The notes under the pieces were generated by a model. The model saw only the letters and a program-made list of their open reading frames with translations. It was not told the origin of the DNA and ran no database searches. This document shows positions 1 through 10,725 of a DNA stretch of 64,000 nt, piece by piece. Position numbers and translations under genes: made by a program. The DNA lies in contig CM062292.1 in NCBI GenBank assembly GCA_031216915.1, forward strand, positions 74,010,956 to 74,074,955. The letters are read 5' to 3'. Source of the DNA: Pictodentalium vernedei. Lineage: Eukaryota; Mollusca; Scaphopoda; Dentaliida; Dentaliidae. Each line of letters begins with the position of its first letter. Within the stretch, counting starts at the first letter, position 1.

Positions 1-337
1 CTGATTTAATTCCCTGAGAAAGAATTTCCGAAAATACTTCAGTAAATGAGAAATACAAGAAACCCAAATATATGTTGTTGCCACAACAAAACTCCGTAAT
101 CATGTGCTATTTGTAAATAAACAAAAGCACGTCATTTCTTTCATAAACGATATGGAGTTAGTCGGGGCATTAGAACATAAAAACGTTGACTTATTATCAT
201 TTATTTAAAAAATTCTCTTATTATACCTTTCCAATAAATGGTAAGAAGTCGAGAAATGTTTGGAGCCATACTAAAATTGGGCATCTTACTGACCTACAAA
301 GTGTACCTGTAAATAACGTTTAAGTTTATTTACATTT
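1..337. other. Intergenic, no gene seen
   Basis: AT-rich sequence with no convincing coding region. Roughly the first 110 bases resemble 10911-11030 in the same orientation (both begin with CTGATTTAATT and share an AAAGAATTT stretch followed by AAAATACTTC), so this is an old dispersed repeat of unknown type. Confidence 0.5.
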
Positions 338-393
338 ATTTATTGGAGTTTTATGACACTTTCGACAGCCGGGGTCATCTCGTGTCGGACAGC

Positions 394-1079
394 CAGGGCT
401 GGAAGGAGTTAAAATATTCCTTAACGCGTTAAATAATTCTGCGTTAACGAGTTAAATGACGTTAAATGTTAAAATGAACAAAATTTTAATAACTTCGGCC
501 ATTTTTATTGATTTGAATTTGAATATGATTGAACTTACGTACAGTTCGTCTCTTGAGTTCCAATGTGTTCTATGTGCCTACTGGCAGCCTACTGGCACAT
601 AAAACACATTGGAACTCAGGGGACGAGTAGTTAATATAGTTCTCTCAGGTTATCGTAAATTCTAAACATTTAGCAATGTTTTCATTTAAGAATACAATCG
701 CTGCGGCCGTATCCTCTTATAAAGAGACATCCGCCGTTGTTCGAATATCAGTCCTTACATGGAAAACAGGCTTTCGGATGAAGCAGATATTGTTGTGTCG
801 CCAAAATTCATGGTCTCTCTACCAAATCAATGTGTCGTCTATAATTGACGGACATCTAAATTATTCGCACTCTTCAATTTCGTCAAATGGCGCAAAATTC
901 GACGTCATCGGCACGCGCGATCCGGCTTGGGAAATACAAGATAACGACGCAATGCTACATATTATAGAATTATAATCTTCGAAGTTAAACGTTATTAACT
1001 TGGTAAAATTTATTTAACGTAACGCTGTTAAAATAATTTAACACGTTAACGTTTGAAACGTCAACTGCTTCTAGCCCTG
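394..1079. mobile_element. hAT-type non-autonomous element inside a SINE
   Basis: The termini are inverted repeats: CAGGGCTGGAAGGAGTT at the left and the complement of CAACTGCTTCTAGCCCTG at the right. CAGGGCTRGAAG is typical of hAT termini. The flanking 8-mers CGGACAGC (386-393) and AGTACAGC (1080-1087) match at 6 of 8 positions, consistent with an old 8-bp hAT target duplication. GTTAAATG/GTTAACG-type repeats lie inside both ends. An open stretch of 99 codons at 676-975 resembles nothing I know and is probably chance. A small hairpin element (547-625) is nested inside. Confidence 0.75.
547..625. mobile_element. Hairpin element family A, copy 1
   Basis: A near-perfect palindrome beginning CGTCTCTTGAGTTCC and ending GGAACTCAGGGGACG. 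It is 79 bp long because of an 11-bp insert at the loop; other copies are 68 bp. The flanks are AGTT and AGTA, compatible with a 4-bp target duplication carrying one change. It lies inside the hAT MITE at 394-1079, so it is younger than that element. Confidence 0.8.
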
Positions 1080-1415
1080 AGTACAGCTTTATGGGTGGAG
1101 GAGGCCGGAGTACCCGGAGAGAACCACCAAGCAGCGGCGAGCAGCTCTCAGACCCCCAACGTACTAACTCCACGCAAACAGGGTCAGCATTGGTTGAACA
1201 CAGGTGTACCATCGACGTGTATTGCGCCTTAGTACACAGCGCCACCGTGCTCCTATGTAAGTTTCAATTCTAGCTTGCAAACAACATTATTTGTTCCCAC
1301 ACCTATCAAAGGTATTAGGCCCCAATAGTATATCACCACAATGTCAGACAAAATGTTGGATATTTCTGCGCAAGTGCTTGAAATGGCATTTATCTATTGG
1401 GGAAGTATACCTTAA

Positions 1416-1646
1416 CCCTTTGAACTCCAGTGGTATCTTCCATGCCAGTTCAAAGGCAGCAATTAGAAGAGTCCACATTCATTATTTGGGGTAGACCAAT
1501 CAGTATTTTCAACGTGCAGCCTCGGGCTGCACGTTTAAAATACTGATTGGTCTACCCTACAATATTTACTGAACAGCCACCCTATATAATGACTTTATGA
1601 CGTATCAAGTCTTTGGCTGGAAAAGCGGCCGCTAGGCTTCAAAGGT
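1416..1646. mobile_element. TTAA-flanked (piggyBac-like) MITE, family L, copy 1
   Basis: TTAA stands at 1412-1415 and at 1647-1650. The termini are CCCTTTGAA and the complement of TTCAAAGG, as expected for piggyBac-type elements, which insert at TTAA and begin CCC. The centre (about 1492-1558) is a long hairpin with arms containing GTAGACCAATCAGTAT and a loop-proximal CGTGCAGCC. It is non-coding. A second, reversed copy is at 28758-28991. Confidence 0.8.
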
Positions 1647-1650
1647 TTAA

Positions 1651-1778
1651 AGATGGCAGGTATTGAAACTTAGAAATATTTTGACGATGAAGAATAGTTT
1701 GTGTTTATGTTTGTAAAATATAGCTTACTTTCTATTTCTAAACACCAGGGGCATGTTTTGTAACAAGTTAAGTTTTTA

Positions 1779-1837
<59 letters not shown>

Positions 1838-1969
1838 TTTTTTCCAATAAATGACAATAAGCAAAGAAGTTGGTATTGATAATTAAATCCTACCAAAAGT
1901 GGACATTCTTTTAATCTTATAGACTCATAGTCAGTTCCAAGAAATTGTACTAGAATAGAAGTGAACGCA
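1651..1969. repeat. (TA)n microsatellite in gene-free spacer
   Basis: A pure TA dinucleotide run occupies about 1783-1833. No gene, RNA or transposon end is recognisable in the rest of the stretch. Confidence 0.85.
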
Positions 1970-2299
1970 CCCTTTACCCCTTCTGGGGAGACTAGAAAGT
2001 GACATCATAGTCACATGACTCAAAATTGTTATGTGGAGTGGTCATGGTAGTACGCGTGAGCGGCCATTTTGTAACGTCATTACCACAATGATACGTAGTG
2101 CCGATGCGCAAGTGCAGCGCATGTTAGACTGACACGTGTTTCCGTCATCCATTTTATATACTGGGGGCGTCATCTTGGTTTCAGTGGTGGCATGTGATTG
2201 CTTCGCGACCTCCAAATCCTCTAATAGACCGTGGGTGTGTTCGGATGGTGTGCCCGATTCAAGAGAAGTATATCTAATTATCCAAATGGACCCGACAAA
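1970..2299 (+). mobile_element. Solo arm of the foldback family Q, plus orientation
   Basis: This stretch matches the left arm of the foldback element at 11599-13632. Shared landmarks are CACATGACTC/CACGTGACCC, GAGCGGCCATTTTGT, TTCCGTCATCCATTTTATAT and ACTGGGGGCGTCATCTTGG. It ends abruptly at the TA-flanked element that begins at 2302. Further solo arms are at 10385-10725 and 58330-58570. Confidence 0.7.
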
Positions 2300-3043
2300 T
2301 ACAGTACCAACGGAAATAACTTGTACATGTAAACGCAAAATAACGGCGTTTACGGTTCCGTTTGGCATTGCGTTTCTAAACGAAATATAACGGCGTTTTT
2401 CGTTTTCAGTGCGTTTGTAAACGAATATGTTTCGTTTACCTTCGTTTAAGTAAACGTTTTATTCGTTTAAGTTCGTTTACATAAGCGAAACTCGTCGTTC
2501 ATGATACCCGAGCACATGCATCAATTGAGTCGTGTTCAGACAATATCACAACCAAGTCAGTGTGATCATTCGGTGTCAGTGGCGTAGACACTGGGAAGAT
2601 AATGTGCAGTCCCGTAGGAAAATTATTGGGACCATTCTAGGCGAATTTATGCCTATACGTGTAATAGCATAAAAATATGGGCGTTTTGTGTGTGAGTTGG
2701 AGGGAGTGGGGGGGGGGGGGGGGCACACCACAAAATTTCCGACCAAACAGAGTCACAAAATTTGGGCTTGCTTAGGCGTACGGGACACCTTTTCGGGGGG
2801 GGGGGGGGGGGGGGGTCTCAAATATTTTTCCGAAAAGTGATGCTGCGAGCATTATTGAGTGAAGTGGTCCTTGGGTGGGTTTGGGTGTGGGAGGAGGTGT
2901 TCCCCTTCCACAGTTGTAGCTAACGGCCTGTTTATGTCTGTAATTAGCTAGAACAAACTGTTACGCTGGCGTGTCTACAACCCTCAGATGCGATATCAAT
3001 CTGATAAGACGGTATTACAGGTATATGTACGAACATGGACCTG

Positions 3044-3118
3044 AAGTCCGTAATATACGTTTTTGGTGTGGTACGACCTGTGGGACGTACTACACCAAAA
3101 CATTATATTACAGACTTT
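3044..3118. repeat. Imperfect inverted repeat (hairpin)
   Basis: The arms run AAGTCCGTAATATACGTTTT and onward to GGTGTGGTACG. The right half returns CGTACTACACC and ends TTACAGACTTT. The loop is about 9 bases. It has the shape of a small MITE, but no second copy is seen in this window. Confidence 0.6.
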
Positions 3119-4329
3119 GTATCCAAGTTAGAACTGATGGGACATAATCCTTTATTGAAGATAAAACTGCCCAAGTGAGTAGGTCAGTCAAACTTGCCCG
3201 AAACAATCATAAAAACTGGCCGAAAAAAATGTATTTGCCCCGACTGGAGGGGAACTGCAGTCCTCAAGCCTCCCTGAAACATACGCCTATGTTGGCGTGA
3301 ACCCCGGTCACCGAAAAGCTGTCTATGTCACTTTGCTCTTTTCGATTGTAAGGCCTGTATGCTGCTTCAAGTGCCTTGGTCGGCGCGGAGGTGCCACCTC
3401 CCACAGATGGGGTCGGGGAAAATTATTTTATGCTTGATTCTTTTTACCAGGATACATATACATGTACATAAACGTGAACTTTATTTCTTGGTTGTTTAAA
3501 ATAATAAAAAAGAGGAATTTTGTCGGTTACCAATCATTGAATATCAACGATAGATATCACGTTTGTATTTGTTAATTGTCAAGATAGATATTACAGTTGC
3601 TATTTACTCAGCCAATATGAAAAGACAAAACACAATTTAAAACTTAAAACACCGATATTCCCTTTCCATAATAAAACTTTGGCCAGTCACTGATTTGCCA
3701 TGGTCCTCTGGTAATTGGATTAAGTAAAGTCAATTAACCACGTGTTTTAATTCGTTTGTTTGATCCCTTCTGTTTGCTACTGTCGGTAATTATTTTATTA
3801 GTAGCTCTCATGATTAGTGTGTTTATTTTGCGTAATTGGGGTTATTTTTTATTAGTAGTGTTATTTTTCCGTTTTCAAAGGAGAAAAATAAATGCTGACC
3901 ATTGGCCCTACAATATTCGAAAACGCCTTTTACGAGGATTCGAAAACGCCCTTTACGAGGAAAACATTCCTCTCTTTTTGTATCATTGGTTGCTCGTAAT
4001 GATATAATGACCAAGTCTCCCAACTCACCTTGAATACACCCAGTTAGCAAAATGAATTCTATTAAACGAACTAGGGTCCCGTATATGGAAAAATAAGGAT
4101 TATAGAAATATCGCAAGCTTTTTATTGAGCCGTCATCACCTTTCAACGGCAGCTGATTCAACAATCTGTGCAATAAAAACAAACCCAAACGTATCTTCTC
4201 TTATTCATTTTCATGTGAAAATCACTGCCGGACGGTCACGGAGTGAACAGTGAGTACAATCAAATTTATTTTTTGGAAAAAAATGTTAAAAATAAGTAGA
4301 AAAATATTGGAAAAAAACTTATCAAAAGT

Positions 4330-4432
4330 GAGTCAACTCGCCACAAAAACTGGGTCAAGTCGCCGCTAACATGTGGCGACTTGACCCGGAAAAAGTACTG
4401 GTGGCGAGTTGACCCAGTGGCGAGTTGACCCC
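4330..4432. repeat. Cluster of GGCGAGTTGACCC motifs in both orientations
   Basis: The motif GGCGASTTGACCC, or its complement GGGTCAASTCGCC, occurs at least four times in about 100 bases, with a central inverted pair around an ACATGT. Its function is unknown; it may be a binding-site cluster or the core of a decayed palindromic repeat. Confidence 0.6.
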
Positions 4433-5411
4433 GACCTCATTTATTGAGAACACACAAGAAACGAGCTTTCGAATGATTGATACCAGAAGCTGGTATTATC
4501 AGTACAGGGAAATATAATAATTATTATTCCTGTGCACACAACCCACTGGACGAATGTACTGCTTTGTGTTAATGCGCAGGTGAATGAAAAATGGATACAA
4601 ATTAAAAAATGTTGTCTGTATTTTTTTAGAGGTGTGGGGGGGGGATATTTTTGGGTGGGGGCTCTTGCTCATTCCCCCTATGGCTGCAGGCCGCCCTCAC
4701 CTTTTTTTCTCATTTTGTCCTTTTAGTGCCAATAGTCCCGGGTCTCAGGGCAATTCCAATTTAATGGTTGTGTTGCCCCCTTCTACTTATAGTTAAAGGT
4801 ATGTCCGGGTGGAGGGGGGGGGGGTATATTATTAGTTACATGTAGGAATTGCTTTCATTTCAACAAAATTATCACAATAATAAAGAGCAAAAACTTACCT
4901 GCAATCTCATTTTGGCGAGATCGCGCGTTAAATTTTGCTATTTATTTTTGGCGATAATTCTGTGAAAAGATAAACGACATGTCGTATAATCAAATAGCTT
5001 GTTCACGTATTTTACAAATGACAAGCCCCACATAACCTAAACCAGGGCCGATACTGGTGGGAGCGCTCAGAGCCTTGAATTGTAAAAACAAATCGGGAAG
5101 GGGAGAACCCCCAGCACCCCACTACACCACCACCCCCGTCGGGGCTAGGCAATTCGGAAATGGCCTTCGCCTTCGCACCAGGATGCTATCCGACATGCAG
5201 AGGTGGGTGAGGTGGCAGGGGAGGGGCGCCCCACACTCTCCATGTCGGAGTTTTATTTACTGCTGGCTTCGGGCCTGACCTAAGCGGAGGTTCAGTAGTT
5301 ATTTCCAGGCCTACCATGATCGACATTAACTCTCGCCGACCCTGTCGGATATTTTTCAGTTCCTTGTTTTGGGCATACATGTAAGTAAAGGGTTAAAAAT
5401 AAAACACGTAC

Positions 5412-5585
5412 CTTTCCAACAGCAACCTCGTGCACTCTTCTCCACTGAATGAGGTAAGATTCTCCTATCTTTATTGGGTCTGTCAGTTCTTTAAAAAAAA
5501 CCGAGCTTCTCACTTGTATTGCATTGTCTTCAATATACCTCACCAAATGGTGACTCGGCGTTGAAGACATTTTCCGTCGGTTCAT
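5412..5585 (-). CDS. Putative protein-coding exon with splice donor
   Basis: On the minus strand an open stretch starts at an ATG (5585; a second ATG at 5570) and encodes about 58 residues. It begins MNRRKMSSTPSHHLVRYIED and includes YLIQWRRVHEVAVGK. It runs directly into GGAAAG|GTACGTG (5417-5405), a strong splice-donor consensus. The pattern LVRYIEDNA...G..YLIQW resembles a short N-terminal module that I recall from invertebrate zinc-finger and BEN-domain-like proteins (family knowledge, not verified). No next exon is visible within the following kilobases on that strand. The exon sits inside the TA-flanked element 2302-6586, so it may be a captured host exon or part of that element's own gene. 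It could also be a fortuitous open frame. Confidence 0.4.
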
Positions 5586-6588
5586 TTTGATTCAGAAAAG
5601 TCGAGTGATAAATTCAAGTCAAGTAATCACCTTTTTAAAAGGGAAATTTGTTCTGTTTATACTGTCTTGACCAATGACTGCATGTACAAATGTAGGTGTG
5701 TCCTAGTGCCTTTAATGTTAAGAACAACATCTTGTTATTTTTATTTTTACAAAAAACTGTTTTTAGACCCATTGTTTTAGATACAAACAGAAAAGGTTCT
5801 CAGTGCTTGGTATCAAAGGTTCGTACCGCAGTAAATTTTAATTACAATAACAACCAAACTTAAAATGACAAATCTGAATGGTATTCTTAGAAGAAATATG
5901 GGATGCCAGCTTTTATGTGGCTTGGCCGCTTGGGGTCGACAACAATCAAATAGAAAGGGAAATGATACAATGTACATGTATGAATACAAAGTCGAGACAA
6001 TTTTTAAAACAATGTTTTTTCTGCAAAAATGCAACACCATTACTTTTCCAGAAAACACTTTTCAGAAGCCCTTCAACTTTCAGTTTCGGTTTGAAAATTA
6101 ACTTGGTATTGATATTGAAACCTAAAAATTCACAAATGGAATTAAAACGCCAGATTTCACGTCCCATTCCAGTCATCCGTTATACGCCTATCTTAAAAGC
6201 AAAAACGTACCATTTTAAAAATCTTCCCCATTAATTTGTAACCGTGCTTCGATAAAAGTGAACGCAATAAAATGAATTGTTCCGATATTGCGGAAATGAT
6301 CAGTCTGTTTGCAAACCGTTTATATGTCGTTCGGTACGTGTACATATAAATGGACTATCGTTTGTCTTCCGTTCAGCTAAACGAAAAAACGTTTAGCTTT
6401 CGTTTAGCTAAACGAAAAATCGTTTACCTTTCGTTTAGCCTTCGTTTAAATCATCGAAATACGGATCGTTTATAAACGTTTGGTAAGCGGAAAATAAACC
6501 CGTTTTTCGTTTAAATGCTATTTGTGAACGCGTTTACAAACGAAGAATAACGGCGTTTAATGTACAAGTTATTTCCGTTGGTACTGTA

Positions 6589-7417
6589 CCGAAGATAACC
6601 AAAGAACTCTTTGTTGAACCCGGATTCCTTCCAGTACCGTATCGGTATAAGTAGCACATAGTGCTGTAAGACTGTGGTGGGTGTCGTTCCATTGCATAAG
6701 AGCATGTCTGATTGGCACAAACGAGCCGGCATCTACCAAAAAGGACCGAAAGTGAGTTTATCTGGTTAGGATTCTCCAAGAAACCTCGGTTTCTACCTAT
6801 CACGACCTATTCTATAGACTTTTCCTCTATTCCTTGACCTGTTCTACCTATGTTATGGCTTCCCTATTCTGCCTATTCCCACATGTCTATATGTGCTTGT
6901 GTGTTAGTGCACAATGTTAAACAGTTTGTACACATAACATAGAACACAGAGCCACATGCTGGATGTGTCGATATGTGCTTATGTGCAAGTGCACAATGTG
7001 CGCGCAACGCATGCAGCAAATAGGCACATACGGCTATTGGTTCCCATCTCCCTTCTGGCGTCTATAAGCACCTAGACCATTAAATGAGCTTTATAGCATA
7101 CAAACCATTGGTTCTGACTTACGAATGGTCATCAATTTCTGCCGTGTGATTACCTTCCATTATATTTACCAAATGCTGTTGTCTTCTATCACCGTTGCAG
7201 AATCGAAACATAACTACTGACCTATAGCTCTACTTTAGGCTTGCTAGTTATGTCTGACCCTGCCTCGACTCGTTCCTTGATCAAGTTTTTCACAAGCTCA
7301 ATGAGATCAGTCCGTTCATCTAAGCTTCTATCGCTCTTTACATTTCCTTGACTGAGTGTATGCTAGGGTACCTCATATATAAGAACCAATCTGTTGATCG
7401 TACTGAGAAGTGTTTGT
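6589..7417. other. Gene-free spacer with ATGTGC/GCACAT repeats
   Basis: No coding region is supported. Between about 6885 and 7035 there are repeated ATGTGCTTGTGTG...GTGCACAATGT and GCAACGCATGCAGCA motifs, which recur at 58915-59000 and 59260-59370 (family R) and weakly near 8005 and 10230. Confidence 0.5.
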
Positions 7418-7425
7418 GTGCTAGT

Positions 7426-7996
7426 TAGTGCTGCACGATATTCAAAACAGAATACCGGTATCGGTATTCAAAAAAATACCGCGGTATACCGGTATATCGA
7501 AAACTATTCAGATATCTGAACATAAAGTACCACAATCGAGACCTGAGGCATCACAGTCGGAACGAATCAGCATGCCTTGATGATGCGGTTCGAAAAACCT
7601 TTACCCAATGCAGACGATATCAAAATTTAATATTTTAAATATTAGTTTATCAAATGTTTCCAAAAATTTCTACAAAACCGTATCCTGTGACCCCTCATTG
7701 GAACGAGCTCATCTAGCTCGTTCCAATGAGGAGTCACATGATATAGTTTTGTTGAAAATTTTGAATATTATTTTTTCAACTGCTGAAATTGTATATTACA
7801 TGGGCGCATTCCTTGGGTAAAGCGATAATATTATTCATTCTGAGCTACAGTTAAAAACTCAGGACTTCTTGAAAATTAAATTGTGGGTAAATAAATAATG
7901 ATGAGAAACCCATATTTTTGTAATTACACCGGCATTCAATCGATATTGGTTTGAATACCGGTATATATCGGTTTATCGATATACCGTGCAGGCCTA
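7426..7996. mobile_element. hAT-type MITE carrying a second MITE
   Basis: The element is flanked by an exact 8-bp target duplication GTGCTAGT (7418-7425 and 7997-8004), the hallmark of hAT transposition. Its termini are TAGTGCTGCACGATAT and the complement of ATATACCGTGCAGGCCTA. Both ends are followed inward by runs of ATACCGGTAT/TATCGAT. Positions 7596-7819 are an inserted family C MITE. A reversed copy with the same internal insertion lies at 15600-16112, so the composite moved, or was duplicated, as one unit. No coding capacity. Confidence 0.85.
7596..7819. mobile_element. piggyBac-like MITE family C, copy 1 (in hAT)
   Basis: Interior sequence matches the other family C copies: GCAGACGATATCAAAATTTA near the left, the hairpin with GACCCCTCATTGGAACGAGC and CTCGTTCCAATGAGG, and GGGTAAAG at the right end. 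The outer TTAA sites are lost (CGAAAAACCTTTACCC on one side, GGGTAAAGCGATAA on the other). The copy at 15772-16000 shares the same changed ends, indicating common descent. Confidence 0.8.
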
Positions 7997-8350
7997 GTGC
8001 TAGTGCACAATATGTACACATCACATGCAGTACACGGCGACTATTTGAGGGTACCTTTTGGGGGATAGGTGTCTGAGGATAGTTTGATGACATTTGTATT
8101 TAGCAGGAAGTGGTGTAATAATGAAATCTGCAAGCAGCTATTTTGTTATGCCATCCCGGATGTGATATCATGTGTGACGGCACATTACAATGCATTATTG
8201 GAAATTGTATGTTGTCAAGAAGAATGCGTGCCATTCGATTATTGCCAAAGTTCAAGGTAATTGTTATGGATCGATCATATGATTCGTGACGACAGCATGA
8301 ATGTGACCAGAAACGTTATTGGTGACGCCATACAATAGGTCATGGATCAT

Positions 8351-8481
8351 GTGACAAGTTACGTCATCGAAGGCGTCAACAAATAAACCGATGTTTCAAA
8401 TGTGGAATTGATTATCACAAGCAATTGTATGCATGGTTCATCAGTTTATTTGTTGACGCCATCGATGACGTCACTCGTCAC
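8351..8481. repeat. Inverted repeat with arms of about 43 bp
   Basis: The left arm GTGACAAGTTACGTCATCGA (8351 onward) continues through GGCGTCAACAAATAAACCGATG. It is mirrored by CATCAGTTTATTTGTTGACG and CATCGATGACGTCACTCGTCAC, ending at 8481. The spacer is about 45 bases. This looks like a small MITE; no other clear copy is present here. Confidence 0.65.
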
Positions 8482-8805
8482 TAGACTCATTTTTATTTCC
8501 ATGTTGTCAGCAATGATTCCACTGATCATACGACTGCTGTCGTTACACTCTTCGTGGCACAGTTACAAATGCAATATTTCAAATGATCGTTAGCCTTTTT
8601 GATCATGCTTTTCGCTTCACATCGGTTTCTGTGGATTAGAAAGCGCGATAATTTTCTTATTTCTTCTCATTCTTTGTATTGCAAGGCCAGGGGCGCAAGT
8701 ATGTGGGTGGTGTGTGGGAAACGTAAGGGTGGTAACCCCTCCACCCGAATAACAATAATTTTCCAGTCGGGACACGTTTGCCAAGATTGGAATCTCAGAT
8801 ATCAA
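8482..8805. other. Spacer, nothing recognised
   Basis: No gene, RNA or repeat could be supported here apart from the target duplication AGATATCAA (8797-8805) that belongs to the adjacent SINE. Confidence 0.5.
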
Positions 8806-9173
8806 TTATTTATTATTATTATTATTTATTGGTGTTTAAGGTCACATGCTTATGCACAATGGCTAACCATGACCGTGACAGTTTTACGGGTGGAGGAAGC
8901 CGGAGTTCCTGGAGAGAACCACTTAGCAACGACGTGAAGCTGCCAGCTCCCCAACATCGTAACTCCGACGTGCAGCACATCTTAGTACACGGCGTCATCG
9001 TGCCCCCATGCGGACAATCGGGGTTAAGAGCCTTGCCCAAGGACACAACGCGGGAGTCCGAATCGATCGCTCAGACGTCACCCATTCGAGGACTAACCGG
9101 GCTCGACGTTGCTTAACTTCGGTGATCTGACGAGAACCGGTTACCGCAACGCCACCGCCCCCCCCCCCCCCCT
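8806..9173 (-). mobile_element. 5S-rRNA-headed SINE, minus strand
   Basis: Read on the minus strand, the head contains GGTTCTCGTCAGATCACCGA, AGTTAAGCAACGTCGAGC and GGTTAGTCCTCGAATGGGTG. These match the promoter-bearing part of 5S ribosomal RNA. The body with CTCCGGCTTCCTCCACCCGT follows, then a (AATA)n tail. Target duplications AGATATCAA stand at 8797-8805 and 9174-9182. Transcription would be by RNA polymerase III from the internal 5S promoter. A 15-base C run (9158-9172) lies at the head end. Confidence 0.92.
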
Positions 9174-9182
9174 AGATATCAA

Positions 9183-10384
9183 ATCTCTCTTCCTAATAAT
9201 CATGTACTTTCTTGAAAGACTAGATTTGATACTTGGACTTTTCTCATACACACAGTCAGTCACAGAAATGGAGGTCTGTAGTATCCGATTGATTCGGGAT
9301 GTTGGGCACGGCATGACCAATTAGTAGTATCGATACAGTACGTGTTAACTGAATAACGAGGCCTTCCACGAAGGCATGTCTTGATGATGTAGTTGGAATA
9401 TTAGTCAGTCGGGACTTGCGCCATCACAGTCGAAAAAAATCATGTTTACACCCTCTCTCAATCGGTCATCGCCGCCCCCATCCCTCCTCCGCGTGCGACG
9501 CGCTTTGTTTCTTCCGCATCATCTGTTTGTTGTGGCTATGGTACATATACGTTCTCTTTATTTCTCGTCAGATTAAATTTCCGACTAAAGACTTTTCTAC
9601 ACTACTCACAGCGATGAATTACTATGTGTGTACTCTTTGATAGTCAGAGAACAAATGAGTATTTGGTGTCATGTGCGTTCTTTTTATACAGATCCCAGAA
9701 CTTGGACTGACGAGATGACTGTCGAAAGGAAATCACATTTCTGTAACAGGTTCCTCTCGATGACGGTGGGAATCCCATCACACGTCAACAGACCTTCGTA
9801 CTCTCGCAGGTCACCGCGTTCCACAGCGTTCACTGGTATTCTATCTTTGCTTTGATAGTGTTGGTGGCGAATCGACACAAACATGAAATCAATTCTTCAC
9901 ATGCTTCTCAAAGAATGACATCCGTCCCTATTTTGTGTGCATAACGTTAAAATTCTTCACAACACGACTGCGAAAAAAGAAATGATCAAAAATTGCAGCT
10001 ATCCATTTTATAGTCCTACCTTCCTCAGCTGTCAACAGGAGTACCCAGAAGCAGACAGAGGCGGTCTGGCCGTATGTTCCCCGGGAAAACCTCTTATTGG
10101 GTTTCCCCAAAATTAGACCTGTTGTTAGGTGAAATTTCGTGAAAATGATCAAAAACCGAAATGGATCTGATTGCATAGACTGCCGGTATATAGAAATGTT
10201 TTCTGTGTGGACTACCATTGGCGGAATGTGTATATGCGCAAGTACACATTGTGTCACAATGTGTACATTTCGCTTGAATCACATGGCACATGCCGGGTAT
10301 TCTAGCAGTCTAGTCTGCTACTGATCGCTCAGGTGAAAGGAAACAGCGTCCTTCAATTTCAAAAATCAAAATTTTTGATTTGGT
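9183..10384. other. Gene-free spacer
   Basis: No coding region is supported. Positions 9375-9440 share short blocks (GATGATGTAGTTGG, GCCATCACAGTCG) with the composite hAT element at 7540-7590, suggesting a rearranged remnant. Around 10230-10300 is a small ATGTGT/ACACAT palindromic patch related to family R. Confidence 0.45.
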
Positions 10385-10725
10385 GGGATTATCGGGTTGT
10401 TTGTGGTAATTCTACGAGGTAAACAGGCGGGAAAATTACTCCTATTCAATCGAACGCACTCTCCACCGCCTCCTATTCAAGGGTTTTAGGTTTCGTAGTA
10501 ACCATGTGCCACTTTAGAAACCAAGATGGCGAACTCCAATATATCAAACGTACGACGGAAACACGTATCACCCCAACAACACGCGCTGCGCAAGCACACT
10601 GACACCACGTATCACTATGATAATTATGTCACAATATGGCCGCTCACGCGGGTTGCCATGACAATACAACATGGCACCACTTAGTCACGTGACATGATGT
10701 CACTCCCGCCTCCCCATTCCCTCCC
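10385..10725 (-). mobile_element. Solo arm of foldback family Q, minus orientation
   Basis: It matches the right arm of the foldback element at 12990-13632. Landmarks are CGGGTTGTTTGTGGTAATTC, AAACCAAGATGGCGA, GACGGAAACACGTAT, GGCCGCTCACGCGGGTTGCC and GTCACGTGAC. The middle is deleted relative to the full arm. Non-coding. Confidence 0.7.

Larger units (their letters stand above)
338..1262 (-). mobile_element. SINE, minus strand, split by a hAT-type MITE
   Basis: The two pieces, 338-393 and 1080-1262, are parts of the SINE body found seven more times in this window. The left piece has the (ATTT)n/TATTGG tail complement. The right piece has the body motif GGTGGAGGAGGCCGGAGTAC and the CATCGACGTG stretch. 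The copy stops before a recognisable tRNA or 5S head, so it is 5'-truncated. The interruption is the MITE at 394-1079. The SINE is non-coding and would have depended on a LINE reverse transcriptase for mobility. Confidence 0.8.
2302..6586. mobile_element. 4.3-kb TA-flanked element with long terminal repeats
   Basis: The left end starts CAGTACCAACGGAAATAACT (2302) and the right end is its exact reverse complement finishing at 6586. The match covers about 27 bp and each side is flanked by TA (2300-2301, 6587-6588), as in the Tc1/mariner group. Inside both ends (about 2330-2490 and 6310-6560) are clusters of CGTTTA/TAAACG motifs in both orientations, resembling transposase-binding subterminal repeats. 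The interior holds two poly-G tracts, a hairpin at 3044-3118, a roughly 24-bp duplication near 3912-3960, a GGGTCAA palindrome cluster and one plausible exon (5412-5585). I find no transposase, so it may be non-autonomous, or the two ends may belong to separate insertions. Confidence 0.6.

Noticed and set aside
676-975. 99-codon open frame inside the hAT MITE as transposase
   Set aside because: Too short, without any DDE or BED motif.
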